Source: an uncultured Bacteroidales bacterium (GTDB lineage Bacteria; Bacteroidota; Bacteroidia; Bacteroidales; Paludibacteraceae). From it: 52,382 bases of DNA. The notes under the pieces are model-generated. The model saw nothing but the letters and a program-made list of their open reading frames with translations. It made no database searches and was not told the origin of the DNA. Of this stretch, positions 1 through 8,644 are shown in pieces. How positions within the stretch are numbered: the first letter of the stretch is position 1; every line of letters starts with the position of its first letter. Both the position numbers and the translations under genes were made by a program. The stretch is taken from positions 1 to 52,382 of the forward strand of contig CAIKVR010000302.1 of NCBI GenBank assembly GCA_903830915.1. The letters run 5' to 3'.

Positions 1-3
1 AGC

Positions 4-1299
4 ATGAATCGACAAACTATTCTCGAAAAACTGAGCATTGAAACGCTCAACCCCATGCAAAATGAGGCTTTTTCAACCATTCAGTCTCACTCCGAAGTGG
101 TTTTGCTCTCGCCCACCGGCACCGGAAAAACGGTTGCTTTTCTGCTACCCATAATTGATCAATTAGACGAAAGTTGCGCCGAAGTTCAGGTGTTGATAGT
201 CGTACCATCGCGTGAGTTAGCCCTTCAGATTGAGCAGGTTATCCGCCAGATGGGAACAGGTTTTAAAACCAACGCCGTGTATGGCGGTCGTGCAGGTTCG
301 CAGGATAAAATTGATTTGAAACATCGCCCGGCCATACTTATTGGCACTCCCGGACGCATTGCCGACCATTTGCGCAAGGAAAGTTTCTCTACCGAATTTA
401 TCAAAACGCTGGTTCTCGACGAGTTCGATAAATCGCTGGAAGTGGGTTTTGAAGCCGAGATGACCGAAATTGCAGCTGCATTGCCCGGTGTGAAGAAAAA
501 GGTACTGACTTCGGCTACACAAGCGTTGAAAATTCCTGCATTTGTAGGGTTGAAACATCCAAAATATATCAATTATCTTCACGAAGAGATAACACAACTT
601 ACCATCAAAACCATTCTATCGCCCTCAAAAGACAAGCTGGATACGTTGGTGGATGCGTTGAGTCATGTTGGTAATCAGCCGGGAATCATCTTTTGCAATT
701 ATAAGGAAACTATTCAGCGTGTCAGCGACCACTTGACAGCCAACAATATAAGTCACGGAACCTTTCATGGCGGCATGGAGCAAATCGACCGTGAACGGGC
801 GTTGGTGAAGTTTCGCAACGGCACCCATCAACTCATACTGGCTACCGATTTGGCAGCACGCGGGTTGGACATTCCCGAAATAAAATTCATCCTTCATTAT
901 CAGCTTCCATCAAAAAATCAGGAATTTACGCACCGTAACGGTCGTACAGCGCGTATGAACAGCGACGGCACAGCTTATATTTTGGCGTGGAAAAACGAAG
1001 AATTACCCGATTTTATTGGCAAAACAGCTATCGAAGAAATTCGTCCTGCTCCACTGCCCTTGCCTTCAGTTTGGAAAACAGTTTATATATCCGGAGGAAG
1101 ACGTGATAAAATCTCCAAAGGGGACCTAGCCGGACTGTTCCAAAAACAGGGAAAACTGAAACCGGACGAACTTGGAGTAATTGAAATTAAACAGGATTGC
1201 GCATTTGTAGGTGTGCTGGCAACCAAAATTGATGATCTTATCTTTCTGACTAACAATAGTAAACTGAAAACTAAGAAGATAAGAATAAGCGAAATTTAA
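4..1299 (+). CDS. DEAD-box ATP-dependent RNA helicase with DbpA-like C-terminal RNA-binding domain
   Basis: ATP-dependent RNA helicase of 431 residues, probably acting in the cytoplasm on ribosomal or structured RNA. Visible motifs in order are Walker A SPTGTGKT (residues 36-43), PSRELALQ (motif Ia), GTPGRIAD (Ib), the DEAD box as DEFD (139-142), SAT (170-172), IIFCNYKET (IV), DLAARGLD (V) and HRNGRTAR (VI). The last ~75 residues (VYISGGRRDKI onward) match the DbpA RNA-binding fold, which in E. coli DbpA targets 23S rRNA; that specificity is only inferred here. The third residue of the DEAD motif is Phe rather than Ala. The start lies 4 bases into the window, so any upstream signals are not visible. 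The gene is followed after 16 bases by a membrane methyltransferase gene on the same strand. Confidence 0.93.
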   Translation: MNRQTILEKLSIETLNPMQNEAFSTIQSHSEVVLLSPTGTGKTVAFLLPIIDQLDESCAEVQVLIVVPSRELALQIEQVIRQMGTGFKTNAVYGGRAGSQDKIDLKHRPAILIGTPGRIADHLRKESFSTEFIKTLVLDEFDKSLEVGFEAEMTEIAAALPGVKKKVLTSATQALKIPAFVGLKHPKYINYLHEEITQLTIKTILSPSKDKLDTLVDALSHVGNQPGIIFCNYKETIQRVSDHLTANNISHGTFHGGMEQIDRERALVKFRNGTHQLILATDLAARGLDIPEIKFILHYQLPSKNQEFTHRNGRTARMNSDGTAYILAWKNEELPDFIGKTAIEEIRPAPLPLPSVWKTVYISGGRRDKISKGDLAGLFQKQGKLKPDELGVIEIKQDCAFVGVLATKIDDLIFLTNNSKLKTKKIRISEI

Positions 1300-1315
1300 A
1301 TTCAAAAATAAGATT

Positions 1316-1864
1316 ATGACAAATCTAATCGTTTTTGGCATTCTCAGCGCAGGCATACTTTTCCTTTCGTGGCGCACGTTATTTCATATTAAAAGTCATG
1401 GTTTTTATCGCTTTTTTGGCTGGGAAGGTTTGGCTTGGGTATTTGCCGTAAATTACAAACACTGGTTTGAAAACCCGTTCAGCATTAATCAGCTGATTTC
1501 ATGGTTTTTACTTTTCTATTCTATTTGGCTTGTGGGAGCAGGAATGTACGAAATTCTCCGCAAAGGAAAACCATCATCATCCCGCAATGATAGCAAACTG
1601 TTTAGTTTTGAAAAAACTACTGAATTAGTCGAAACAGGTGTTTTTCGCCACACCCGTCATCCGCTGTATGCTTCCTTAATTTTTGTTACCTGGGGCATTT
1701 TATTGAAAAATCCTACTCTTGTTTTATGTGTTATTTCGGTAGTTTCTACAGTTTTATTTTATTTGACTTCGCGCTACGATGAAAAAGAATGTATAGCCTA
1801 TTTTGGCGAGAAATATAGCAACTACATGAAACACACCAAAATGTTTATTCCCTTTATATTTTAA
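1316..1864 (+). CDS. Isoprenylcysteine carboxyl methyltransferase-like (ICMT/PEMT family) membrane protein
   Basis: Integral membrane protein of 182 residues with four or five hydrophobic segments (roughly residues 2-18, 35-50, 58-80, 118-150). The C-terminal half carries the ICMT/phospholipid methyltransferase signature: GVFRHTRHPLYAS near residues 106-118, and a late ExxxxxxFGxxYxxY element (ECIAYFGEKYSNY). In this family the RHP and late acidic/FG motifs bind S-adenosylmethionine. The true methyl acceptor in bacteria is generally unknown and cannot be read here. It sits 16 bp after the helicase gene and may be co-transcribed with it, but no functional link is evident. NnrU-like proteins are the nearest alternative name. 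Confidence 0.8.
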   Translation: MTNLIVFGILSAGILFLSWRTLFHIKSHGFYRFFGWEGLAWVFAVNYKHWFENPFSINQLISWFLLFYSIWLVGAGMYEILRKGKPSSSRNDSKLFSFEKTTELVETGVFRHTRHPLYASLIFVTWGILLKNPTLVLCVISVVSTVLFYLTSRYDEKECIAYFGEKYSNYMKHTKMFIPFIF

Positions 1865-1934
1865 AACTCATTCAACTTATTGAAGATATTATTGTTATAA
1901 ATAAAAAAAAGTATTTTAATAAAAACTAATTAGT

Positions 1935-2681
1935 ATGAACAAGACACTTAAACGAATTTTAATCGGAATCGGAGTTGTTATCGGTGCTTTACTGCTTATT
2001 GCAGTAGGTTTCGGACTTAAATTTAAATCGGAAACTAAAAAAATGCATGTAATTGAAACAAAAGAAGTTGTGCAAAATGTTTTTGCAGTTAAAAATGACT
2101 TTGTAAATATGTTTCTTGTAAAGGACAGTGATAATTACATTGCAATTGATGCGGGAGCTGACGACAAAGTGATAAAAGAAGAACTAAAAAAACTCAGCAT
2201 TGATACAGCTAAAGTTGTTGCCGTATTCCTGACTCACGGAGATGGTGACCATACCGCTGCACTTTCAACTTTTTCAAATGCTAAAGTCTATCTTTCGCGC
2301 AACGAAGAACAAATGATTAATGGTAAAACTGCCAAAATGATGTTTTTCCACAACAGCATTTCACGAAAAGATTATAGCTTACTTGATGATGGTCAGAAAG
2401 TTACAGTTGGAAAGTTAGTCATTTCAGGAATTTCAACACCCGGCCATACACCCGGTTCGATGTCCTATCTTGTAAACGATACATATTTGTTTGTAGGTGA
2501 CGCATTTGGGTTGAAGGAAGCTAAAGTGGACAAACCGAATTCATTTTTTAGTAAGGATATGCCTCTAGCAATCAAGTCGTTTCAAAAAATAAATAATTTA
2601 CCGGCAGTTGAATATATTTTTACGGCACATGCTGGCTTTACAAATAACTACAAAAACGCAGTACAAACCGAATTAAAATAG
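1935..2681 (+). CDS. MBL-fold metallo-hydrolase with N-terminal membrane anchor
   Basis: Metallo-beta-lactamase-fold hydrolase of 248 residues. An N-terminal hydrophobic stretch (residues 8-28, IGIGVVIGALLLIAVGF) is a signal anchor that places the catalytic domain outside the cytoplasmic membrane. The metal-ligand motif is H101-G-D103-G-D105-H106, so the usual second His of HxHxDH is Asp. The remaining ligands are present: H171 in STPGHTPGS, D189 in FVGDAFG and H232 in FTAHAGF. The overall order fits the glyoxalase II/lactonase-like branch, but the substrate cannot be stated. It is followed after 3 bp by the TIGR02757 gene and probably co-transcribed with it. Confidence 0.85.
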   Translation: MNKTLKRILIGIGVVIGALLLIAVGFGLKFKSETKKMHVIETKEVVQNVFAVKNDFVNMFLVKDSDNYIAIDAGADDKVIKEELKKLSIDTAKVVAVFLTHGDGDHTAALSTFSNAKVYLSRNEEQMINGKTAKMMFFHNSISRKDYSLLDDGQKVTVGKLVISGISTPGHTPGSMSYLVNDTYLFVGDAFGLKEAKVDKPNSFFSKDMPLAIKSFQKINNLPAVEYIFTAHAGFTNNYKNAVQTELK

Positions 2682-2684
2682 AAA

Positions 2685-3449
2685 TTGGAACATAAAGCCC
2701 TTTTTGACGACCGGGTGAAGCTTTACAATCGGATTGATTTCATAGATACCGATCCGATTCAGATTCCACACCGTTTTACGCGGAAAGAAGATATAGAAAT
2801 TGCCGGATTTCTGACTGCGACAATATCGTGGGGACAGCGTGTAAGCATTATCAAAAATGCAAAAAAGTTAATGGAAATGATGGATAATTCGCCCTTTGAA
2901 TTCATTACCGAAGCTGATGAGCGTGAATTTTCGATTGTTTCGGGCTTTGTTCACCGCACTTTTAATGGTAACGATTGTCTCTTCTTTCTGAAATCGCTAA
3001 AAAATATCTATCAAAATCACGGTGGAATTGAAACAGTTTTTACCGAAGGTTATAGGTTAGAAAACTCCGTTTTCAGTTCATTGATGCATTTCCGGGAAGT
3101 ATTCCTCTCCATTCCACACGACAAGCATGTTACAAAACACATTTCTGATGTCACTGCTAATTCTTCAGCCAAACGACTGAATATGTTTCTGCGCTGGATG
3201 GTTCGTTCCGACGAAAATGAAGTTGATTTCGGACTGTGGAAAGGCATCCCTACTTCTGCATTAATGCTTCCACTCGATGTTCATACCGGTGATGTGGCTC
3301 GTGCATTCAACCTGCTAAACCGCAAACAAAATGACTGGAAAGCCGTTGAAGAAATTACAGCCGTACTTCGAGAATTTGATTCGAATGATCCGATTAAATA
3401 CGATTTTGCCTTGTTTAATTATGGGGTTTATGAATTAAATAGACACTAA
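2685..3449 (+). CDS. TIGR02757 (DUF2400) family protein
   Basis: A 254-residue protein recognised as the TIGR02757/DUF2400 family common in Bacteroidota. Characteristic segments are the early DRVKLYNRIDFIDTDPIQIPH, the ATISWGQRVSIIKNA stretch near residues 48-62, NMFLRWMVRSDENEVDFGLW near 167-186, and PLDVHTGDVARAFNLL near 197-212. No biochemical function is established for the family. The start is TTG at 2685, three bases after the preceding stop; no ATG lies near enough to keep the conserved N-terminus, so TTG is preferred. Tight spacing indicates an operon with the MBL gene. Confidence 0.85.
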   Translation: MEHKALFDDRVKLYNRIDFIDTDPIQIPHRFTRKEDIEIAGFLTATISWGQRVSIIKNAKKLMEMMDNSPFEFITEADEREFSIVSGFVHRTFNGNDCLFFLKSLKNIYQNHGGIETVFTEGYRLENSVFSSLMHFREVFLSIPHDKHVTKHISDVTANSSAKRLNMFLRWMVRSDENEVDFGLWKGIPTSALMLPLDVHTGDVARAFNLLNRKQNDWKAVEEITAVLREFDSNDPIKYDFALFNYGVYELNRH

Positions 3450-3569
3450 ATTTTATCTATATTTTCTTTGAAATTACCAATTTATTAATAAATTAAAAAA
3501 TGGATAACAATAGTTGAAAAAGTTCTTAAAAGTAATCGATTAACAGTAGTATAAAAGCAAATAATAAAA

Positions 3570-3824
3570 ATGGCAGTAACCAACGTTTGGATTGATGAAA
3601 AAAAGAAAAGATGTATTATTTGTGGATTATGCGAATTAATTGCGCCAAAAGTATTTACAGTAACCAACAAAACTCATGTGAATAAGAATGTGAATTTTAG
3701 TCAGTATGAAACCGAAATAAGTGAAGCCGTTGAAGGCTGTCCACAATATATTATAAAAATGGAAAATACGAAGAATAAAATAATCAGATTAATTTTTCTT
3801 TTTGTAAATCCATTTTCAATTTAG
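3570..3824 (+). CDS. Small single-cluster ferredoxin
   Basis: An 84-residue ferredoxin. CIICGLCELIAPKVF (residues 15-29) gives a CxxCxxC set, and a later GCP (around residue 58) supplies the remaining ligand followed by Pro, as in monocluster [4Fe-4S]/[3Fe-4S] ferredoxins. It would be a cytoplasmic one-electron carrier. The C-terminal ~20 residues after IIKMENTK are hydrophobic and atypical for the family. The gene converges on the radical-SAM sulfatase maturase, and their 3' ends overlap by 4 bp. A ferredoxin next to a radical-SAM enzyme suggests it could be the electron donor, but convergent orientation means they are not one operon, so that role is inference. Confidence 0.82.
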   Translation: MAVTNVWIDEKKKRCIICGLCELIAPKVFTVTNKTHVNKNVNFSQYETEISEAVEGCPQYIIKMENTKNKIIRLIFLFVNPFSI

Positions 3825-5071
3825 TTGATTTTCTTCATTGATTTTGCCCAATCCATAACATTTGCAGGAGCACGTTTAAAGAATAACTCATTACCCATAA
3901 ATTCCATATAGGGTTGAGAGTGCTTCCAAAATGCATAATACCCTTCACATAAGTAGTTTAAGCCGGGCTCACCGTTTTTGGTTTTTATTATTCTGTTTTT
4001 AGGACATTCGCCATGACAAAGTTTCAAGAACTCACACTGCCTACACTGAGTTGGCAAAGTATCTCGTTTATCGGCTCCAAAACGTAACTGTTTTTCAGAG
4101 AAAGTCATTTCGTAAATTGTGTGCGTATTTACATTGCCAATCTTATATTCCGGAAAAACATAATGGTCACAAGCATATACATCACCATTAAATTCCATTG
4201 CAGTGGCATGACCACAGGTTTCACCAAAAATACAAACGCCCGGTTGCTCACCAATAGTGCCGGCAAGTGCTGAATCGAAAAGCTGTATATAGTATTTTCC
4301 AACGTCTTTTTTTATCCATTCATCAAAAATAGCAATGTAGAATTGTCCAAATTTTTTGGCATCAACTGTCCACGGTGCTACCACTGATTCGTCGCTGCCT
4401 AAGCCATCGGGTGGAAATAAATGTAAACCATCAGGACGCGTTTGAGTTATTTTTTCGACAATGGGTGAAAACTGCATATATTTACTTCCAATTTCTTTGA
4501 AGAAATTGTAAATTTCAATGGGGTAATCCACGTTATAATCATTGATTACTGAAAGTGTATTGAATTCAACTTCATGCTTTTGAAGTAGTTCTATGCCTCG
4601 CATTACCTGGCTGAAAGTTGCTTTACCTGCTTTGTTTTTTCTGTAAATATCGTGGCAATGTTCAGGTCCATCTATCGAGATTCCAATCAGAAAATTATTA
4701 TCTTTAAAGAATTTACACCATTCATCAGTCAATAAAGTGCCATTTGTTTGAAGTGTATTATCAATATTTCTTCCACGTCCATATTTTTTTTGAAGTGTAA
4801 GTGCCTTTTTGTAAAAGGAAATATCTCTCAACAATGTTTCGCCACCATGCCAAGTGAAAAGCACTTCAGGAACTGGTTGCACCTGAATGTAACTTTCAAT
4901 ATATTTCTCGAGCGTTGAATCACTCATCTCCAGATTTTTTCGCTTATCGTATAGTTTTTCTTTTTCCAAATAATAGCAATAGGAGCAATTGAGATTACAA
5001 CTTGATCCATTGGGTTTTGCCATCACATAAGTAGGCATCGAGAGTGGATTAAATGCAAATGTTTTCTTCAT
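3821..5071 (-). CDS. Anaerobic sulfatase-maturating enzyme (radical SAM/SPASM)
   Basis: A 416-residue radical SAM protein of the anSME type. It oxidises the active-site Ser or Cys of type I sulfatases to Calpha-formylglycine in the cytoplasm before export. The radical-SAM cluster motif is C25-NLN-C29-SY-C32. A downstream SPASM region contains CIFGETCGHA, VYACDHYVFPEYKIGN, CRQCEFLKLCHGECPKNR and a last Cys in LCEGYY, which together can hold two auxiliary [4Fe-4S] clusters. All four sulfatases in the window carry Ser at the modified position, which in known systems requires an anSME, so this gene very probably serves the locus 15-22 kb away. It is transcribed towards the ferredoxin gene. No clear TAnnTTTG box is seen in its short upstream region. 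Confidence 0.93.
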   Translation of the reverse strand: MKKTFAFNPLSMPTYVMAKPNGSSCNLNCSYCYYLEKEKLYDKRKNLEMSDSTLEKYIESYIQVQPVPEVLFTWHGGETLLRDISFYKKALTLQKKYGRGRNIDNTLQTNGTLLTDEWCKFFKDNNFLIGISIDGPEHCHDIYRKNKAGKATFSQVMRGIELLQKHEVEFNTLSVINDYNVDYPIEIYNFFKEIGSKYMQFSPIVEKITQTRPDGLHLFPPDGLGSDESVVAPWTVDAKKFGQFYIAIFDEWIKKDVGKYYIQLFDSALAGTIGEQPGVCIFGETCGHATAMEFNGDVYACDHYVFPEYKIGNVNTHTIYEMTFSEKQLRFGADKRDTLPTQCRQCEFLKLCHGECPKNRIIKTKNGEPGLNYLCEGYYAFWKHSQPYMEFMGNELFFKRAPANVMDWAKSMKKIN

Positions 5072-5120
5072 GTTAAAGTATTGTTATAAAAATATGTTTT
5101 TGAAAAAGAACAAAAAATGA

Positions 5121-5492
5121 AGAATAAAGGTTGAAATATATGGAAAAATTGTTATCCATTTTCAACGGAATAAGATTAAATTAATAATTTATCATGTTAA
5201 TTACTATGCTACATGGAAAGCAGAAGACAACAAAATCTACCTTTTAAAAATAGAATCATCTTTAATCATTGAAAATAAAGAATCAAATCGAATTTGGGAA
5301 TCTTTAACAGCAAAGAAAAAAATAATTTCAGGACAGACAGAAGTCTTTGCTAATTGTGTCAACACAAAATTGAAGTTTCAATCAAGAAAGTTGTTAGGAT
5401 ATGTACACATGGCTTATGAATCAGTTTCAGAAACTGATAAATTATCTTCAGTTGAAAATGGTGTTTTAATAGAAGAAAAATATAGTCAATAA
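5121..5492 (+). pseudogene. Start-less reading frame, probable remnant of a small Bacteroidota protein
   Basis: A 124-codon stretch stays open from just after a TGA at 5118-5120 to TAA at 5490-5492, but its first ATG is deep inside (5410). The translated text (for example TWKAEDNKIYLLKIESS, VFANCVNTKLKFQSRKLLGY, then VHMAYESVSE) reads like a real protein with alternating beta strands. It resembles small Bacteroidota hypothetical proteins with a YVHMGY motif. A start at ATA or ATT cannot be excluded, but the simplest reading is an N-terminally truncated, decayed gene. It lies between the maturase gene and tRNA-Ser, a typical site of insertion and deletion. No function is assigned. Confidence 0.4.
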
Positions 5493-5527
5493 TACCTGTT
5501 TGAAACCCAATAATAATTATTATAGAG

Positions 5528-5614
5528 CGGAAAGTGTGAGATTCGAACTCACGGAACAATTACTCGTTCATCGGTTTTCGAGACCGACCCAATCGACCAC
5601 TCTGGCAACTTTCC
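5528..5614 (-). tRNA. tRNA-Ser (anticodon CGA)
   Basis: An 87-nt tRNA read on the minus strand. The acceptor stem GGAAAGT (5614-5608) pairs with ACTTTCC (5535-5529), followed by discriminator G at 5528; CCA is not encoded. The anticodon stem TCGGT/ACCGA encloses the loop CTCGAAA, giving anticodon CGA (codon UCG). A long variable arm, as in class II tRNAs, precedes the T arm GTGAGTTCGAATCTCAC. Length and arms fit bacterial tRNA-Ser. Confidence 0.95.
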
Positions 5615-5758
5615 TTCATATCATGAAATGCAAAAGTACAAAAAAATCAGTAATTCAGGTTTTGTTATATCGATATTTTCATTCATTTTTACTTACAATT
5701 GCCTGAATTTTTGTAATTTCGCAGGCTATTAAACATGTAAGTATAAAATCGAAGAAAA

Positions 5759-6352
5759 ATGAATATAGATTTTCAAAAGTCAAACGGATTGGTTCCGGCT
5801 ATTATTCAGGATGAAATGACGTCTAAAGTGTTGATGCTCGGATATATGAATGAAGAGGCTTTATCAAAAACTCAGAAAAGTGGTCAGGTTACTTTTTTTA
5901 GTCGTACTAAAAACCGCCTTTGGACAAAAGGAGAAGAGAGTGGTAATTTTCTTAATGTTGTTTCCATCGCTTCCGATTGTGATAATGATACTCTTCTGAT
6001 AAAGGTAAAGCCTATTGGACCAGTATGCCACACAGGTGACGACACATGTTGGGGTGAAAAGAATGATGGAGATGTAGCTTTTCTAAAATACTTACAGGAC
6101 TTTATCACCGTTCGTTTTAAGGAAATGCCCGAAGGTTCTTATACTACTTCATTGTTCAAAAAAGGATTAAACCGCATGGCGCAGAAAGTAGGTGAAGAAG
6201 CTGTTGAAACTGTTATTGAGGCTACAAATGGAACTGAAGAAGGATTTATCTACGAAGCTTCCGATTTAATTTATCACCTTATCGTTTTACTAACATCAAA
6301 AGGTTATTCACTGGATGACTTGGCACAAGAACTGAAGAAAAGACATAAATAA
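5759..6352 (+). CDS. hisIE: Bifunctional phosphoribosyl-AMP cyclohydrolase / phosphoribosyl-ATP pyrophosphatase
   Basis: Steps 2 and 3 of histidine biosynthesis in one cytoplasmic protein of 197 residues, the normal size for the fusion. HisI domain (about 1-105): LMLGYMNEEAL, a TKGEESGN segment, and the metal-binding DCDNDTLLIKV and GPVCHTGDDTCW stretches. HisE domain (about 106-197): SYTTSLFKKGLNRMAQKVGE, then EEAVETVIEA and EASDLIYHLIVLL, which carry the acidic residues binding the pyrophosphate metal. In many Bacteroidota hisIE closes a his operon; here no other his gene is nearby, so it is detached. The next gene, FtsE-like, begins 44 bp downstream and may share its transcript. Confidence 0.95.
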   Translation: MNIDFQKSNGLVPAIIQDEMTSKVLMLGYMNEEALSKTQKSGQVTFFSRTKNRLWTKGEESGNFLNVVSIASDCDNDTLLIKVKPIGPVCHTGDDTCWGEKNDGDVAFLKYLQDFITVRFKEMPEGSYTTSLFKKGLNRMAQKVGEEAVETVIEATNGTEEGFIYEASDLIYHLIVLLTSKGYSLDDLAQELKKRHK

Positions 6353-6396
6353 ATTTAGGCTTGAAACTAAAAAGTCCTCTTTGGGGATTAGGAGTT

Positions 6397-7113
6397 ATGG
6401 AAAAGAAATTAATCATTAAATATACCGATTCAGATATTTATCAGCAGGACGATTTAGTTCTGAAAGATGTAAAATTGGAAGTTTATTCGGGTGAATTTGT
6501 TTACTTGTTGGGAAAGGTTGGAAGTGGAAAAACGTCACTATTGAAGTCGCTTTATCACGAAGTGCCTGTTATAAATGGTTCGGCTGAAGTACTTGGATAT
6601 GATTTGTGCAATCTGAATCACAAAGATGTACCCTATCTACGTCGTAAAATTGGTATTGTATTTCAGGATTTTCAGTTATTAACTGATAGGACTGTTTATA
6701 AAAATCTTGAATTTGTGCTGAAAGCAACAGACTGGACTGACCAATTGGCTATCGACGAAAGAATAAACCATGTTCTAGAACAGGTTGGAATGAGCTCCAA
6801 AGTATCTAAAATGCCTCACCAGCTTTCGGGTGGCGAACAACAACACGTTGTTATTGCACGTGCTTTGCTCAATTCTCCTGAAATTATTTTGGCTGATGAA
6901 CCTACCGGAAACCTCGATACAGTCACCGGAAACGAACTGCTCGAATTACTTTACACTATTTCTCAGGCTGGAACAGCAGTATTGATGGCTACTCATAACC
7001 TCGCTTGGCCTGAAAAATTTCCCGGTCGTGTGTTACGTTGTGAAAATGAAAAATTGGAAGATCTTACTGCTGAAGATATTGAAATAGTTGAAATTGATAC
7101 TACGGATAAATAA
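6397..7113 (+). CDS. ftsE: FtsE-like ABC transporter ATP-binding protein
   Basis: ABC ATPase of 238 residues from the preferred ATG at 6397; an in-frame TTG at 6361 would add 12 residues but lacks family support. Walker A is GKVGSGKTS, the Q-loop is FQDFQLL, the ABC signature is LSGGEQQ, Walker B is [13 protein letters not shown] and the H-loop His is in MATHN. The short single-domain architecture and the order of motifs fit FtsE, which with the membrane protein FtsX couples ATP hydrolysis to cell-wall hydrolase activation at the division site. No ftsX lies adjacent; FtsE without neighbouring FtsX is common in Bacteroidota. A LolD/MacB-type exporter ATPase is the alternative. GGATTAGGAG just ahead of the ATG could serve as a ribosome-binding site. 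Confidence 0.85.
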   Translation: MEKKLIIKYTDSDIYQQDDLVLKDVKLEVYSGEFVYLLGKVGSGKTSLLKSLYHEVPVINGSAEVLGYDLCNLNHKDVPYLRRKIGIVFQDFQLLTDRTVYKNLEFVLKATDWTDQLAIDERINHVLEQVGMSSKVSKMPHQLSGGEQQHVVIARALLNSPEIILADEPTGNLDTVTGNELLELLYTISQAGTAVLMATHNLAWPEKFPGRVLRCENEKLEDLTAEDIEIVEIDTTDK

Positions 7114-7334
7114 TGAAAAAGCTTCGTTGTCCGCAGTGCGATATTCATCGGTTTTATGTACGTAACGAGCAGTACGACAAAGTGCTTGTGAACGTGGATG
7201 AAAACTACAATGTAATACCCTTAAATCCCGATGATTCACTTGTCGATTTTGATTTATCCACACTATATTGCCTCGGTTGTTCCTGGTCTGGTTCACCAAA
7301 AAAACTCAAGGGCGGAAGCAAGAAAATTTATTAA
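7113..7334 (+). CDS. Small zinc-ribbon-like protein of unknown function
   Basis: A 73-residue protein whose ATG overlaps the last base of the ftsE stop codon, so it is translationally coupled. It has two CxxC knuckles, CPQC (residues 5-8) and CLGC (about 53-56), separated by ~45 residues, which is a zinc-ribbon arrangement. The C-terminus is basic (KKLKGGSKK). I do not recognise a named family. Its 3' end overlaps the convergent epimerase gene by 29 bp (7306-7334). The conserved spacing to ftsE and the plausible metal site support a real gene. Confidence 0.72.
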   Translation: MKKLRCPQCDIHRFYVRNEQYDKVLVNVDENYNVIPLNPDDSLVDFDLSTLYCLGCSWSGSPKKLKGGSKKIY

Positions 7335-8301
7335 AATCAGCAATTAACTCATCCATAAATGCATTAATATGCCCATCTACCTGTAATTTAAGTGTATTTT
7401 CCTTGTACCACTTAATAACTTCTTTAGCTCCTTCTCTGAATTTCACCTGCGGATTAAAATCAGGTACAATTTTTTTGATTTTAGAATTATCGAAAATCAT
7501 GCTGTGTGCTTTGTCACCCAGCAAACCGGAACCTATTTCAGCATCATAACGTGCTATGGTTTCTGACGGAATATGAACAATAGTAGGATTTACACCCAAT
7601 TCAACAGCAAGTACGTTATAAATTTGATTCCATGTCAACCATTCATCAGACGTTATATGAAACGACTCACCTATAGCTTTTTGATTACCTAAAAGACCAA
7701 CCAAACCTACAGCAAAATCTTTATGCCAGGTAAGTGTCCAGATCGAAGTGCCATCACCGGGTAAAATCACAGGCAAACCCAGTAACATTCTGTGTAACAC
7801 AGTGTAACCACCAATTGACGGAATCTTGGTTTTATCGTAGGTATGAGATGGACGGATAATTGTGTATGGAAAATTGATTTTTACTCCTGCTTCCTTCAAT
7901 ATTAGTTCGCATTCAATTTTCTTACGGGAATATTCCCAATATGGGTTATCCAGTGGCGTTTCTTCGGTAACAGGTAATATTTCGGGAATTTGATAGGCTG
8001 AAGCTGAACTAATAAAAATAAATTGTTTGATTTTACCCGAAAAGAGGGAAATGTCATTTTGAATATGCTCGGGCTCGTATGCTATAAAATCCACTACCAC
8101 ATCAAATTTCTGATTTTCGAGCACTTTTGCTGTTTCTTCCAGATTCCACTTGTTGGCAATAATTGTTTTTGCTCCCTGTAATTGGCGGATATTTCTACTT
8201 AATCCCCGGTTCAGGTGGTATAAATCAATCCCTCGATTTATTGCTAATTCCGTACAAGCAGAGCTTAACACACCAGTTCCACCAATAAAAAGTACTTTCA
8301 T
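7306..8301 (-). CDS. NAD-dependent epimerase/dehydratase (extended/atypical SDR)
   Basis: A 331-residue Rossmann-fold protein of the short-chain dehydrogenase superfamily. It begins MKVLFIGGTGVLSSACTELA, with the GxxGxxS/G dinucleotide motif at residues 7-13. A central FIFISSASAYQ strand holds catalytic Ser, and YWEYSRKKIECE provides the YxxxK pair. The C-terminal half (ITSDEWLTWNQIYNVL and a following Ile-rich segment) fits the sugar-nucleotide epimerase-like branch. The substrate is not predictable; sequences of this type in Bacteroidota are usually labelled only as NAD-dependent epimerases. It ends in a 29-bp tail-to-tail overlap with the zinc-ribbon gene and is transcribed away from the PUL. 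Confidence 0.88.
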   Translation of the reverse strand: MKVLFIGGTGVLSSACTELAINRGIDLYHLNRGLSRNIRQLQGAKTIIANKWNLEETAKVLENQKFDVVVDFIAYEPEHIQNDISLFSGKIKQFIFISSASAYQIPEILPVTEETPLDNPYWEYSRKKIECELILKEAGVKINFPYTIIRPSHTYDKTKIPSIGGYTVLHRMLLGLPVILPGDGTSIWTLTWHKDFAVGLVGLLGNQKAIGESFHITSDEWLTWNQIYNVLAVELGVNPTIVHIPSETIARYDAEIGSGLLGDKAHSMIFDNSKIKKIVPDFNPQVKFREGAKEVIKWYKENTLKLQVDGHINAFMDELIADFNKFSCFRP

Positions 8302-8388
8302 TTGATTATTATTTTAACAAACTAAATAGATTTTTTGATAAATAACTATTTCAGCATCACTAATTAGTTGCATAAAAACCAATAATCA

Positions 8389-8421
8389 AAAACGCTGCAT
8401 ATCAATGATATACAGCGTTTT
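8389..8421. terminator. Near-perfect palindrome, probable bidirectional terminator
   Basis: The arm AAAACGCTGCATATCA (8389-8404) pairs with TGATATACAGCGTTTT (8406-8421) with one mismatch. T-rich tracts follow on both strands, so it can end transcription in either direction. On the minus strand it directly follows the tRNA-like 3' remnant, as a terminator would follow a tRNA gene. Confidence 0.6.
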
Positions 8422-8428
8422 ATTCTTT

Positions 8429-8460
8429 TGCGGAGAGGGAGGTTTATGAACCTCTCTTAT
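8429..8460 (-). pseudogene. Remnant resembling the 3' end (T arm plus acceptor) of a tRNA-Ser/Leu
   Basis: On the minus strand GAGAGGTTCATAAACCTC followed by CCTCTCCGCA looks like a damaged T arm and 3' acceptor strand of a class II tRNA. The T loop is short and altered (TCATAA instead of the TTCGAATC context), and no matching 5' half lies alongside. It is therefore read as a fragment, possibly an old integration scar. Confidence 0.35.
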
Positions 8461-8644
8461 TACTCTATTGAAATTCAGTTATTTACCATTCATTAGACCC
8501 TTAGGGGGTACGAATTAGGAAATATACTAAAAAGATCACTTTTTGTCTGTCAATGACTTATGCTTGTCTGCATAACTTTCAGGTTCAAAAATACATAAAT
8601 AATTTGATATATGCAAGTGCCAAATATTGAAGTATTTATACATT

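Noticed and set aside
5500..5706. 68-codon plus-strand frame at the tRNA-Ser
   Set aside because: It runs through the complement of a functional tRNA gene, so it is not coding.
6361..6396. Upstream TTG start for the FtsE-like gene
   Set aside because: The added residues do not belong to the family N-terminus, and the ATG at 6397 has a purine-rich stretch at the right distance.
7268..7549. 93-codon plus-strand frame across the zinc-ribbon and epimerase 3' ends
   Set aside because: It overlaps two better-supported genes and has no family resemblance.
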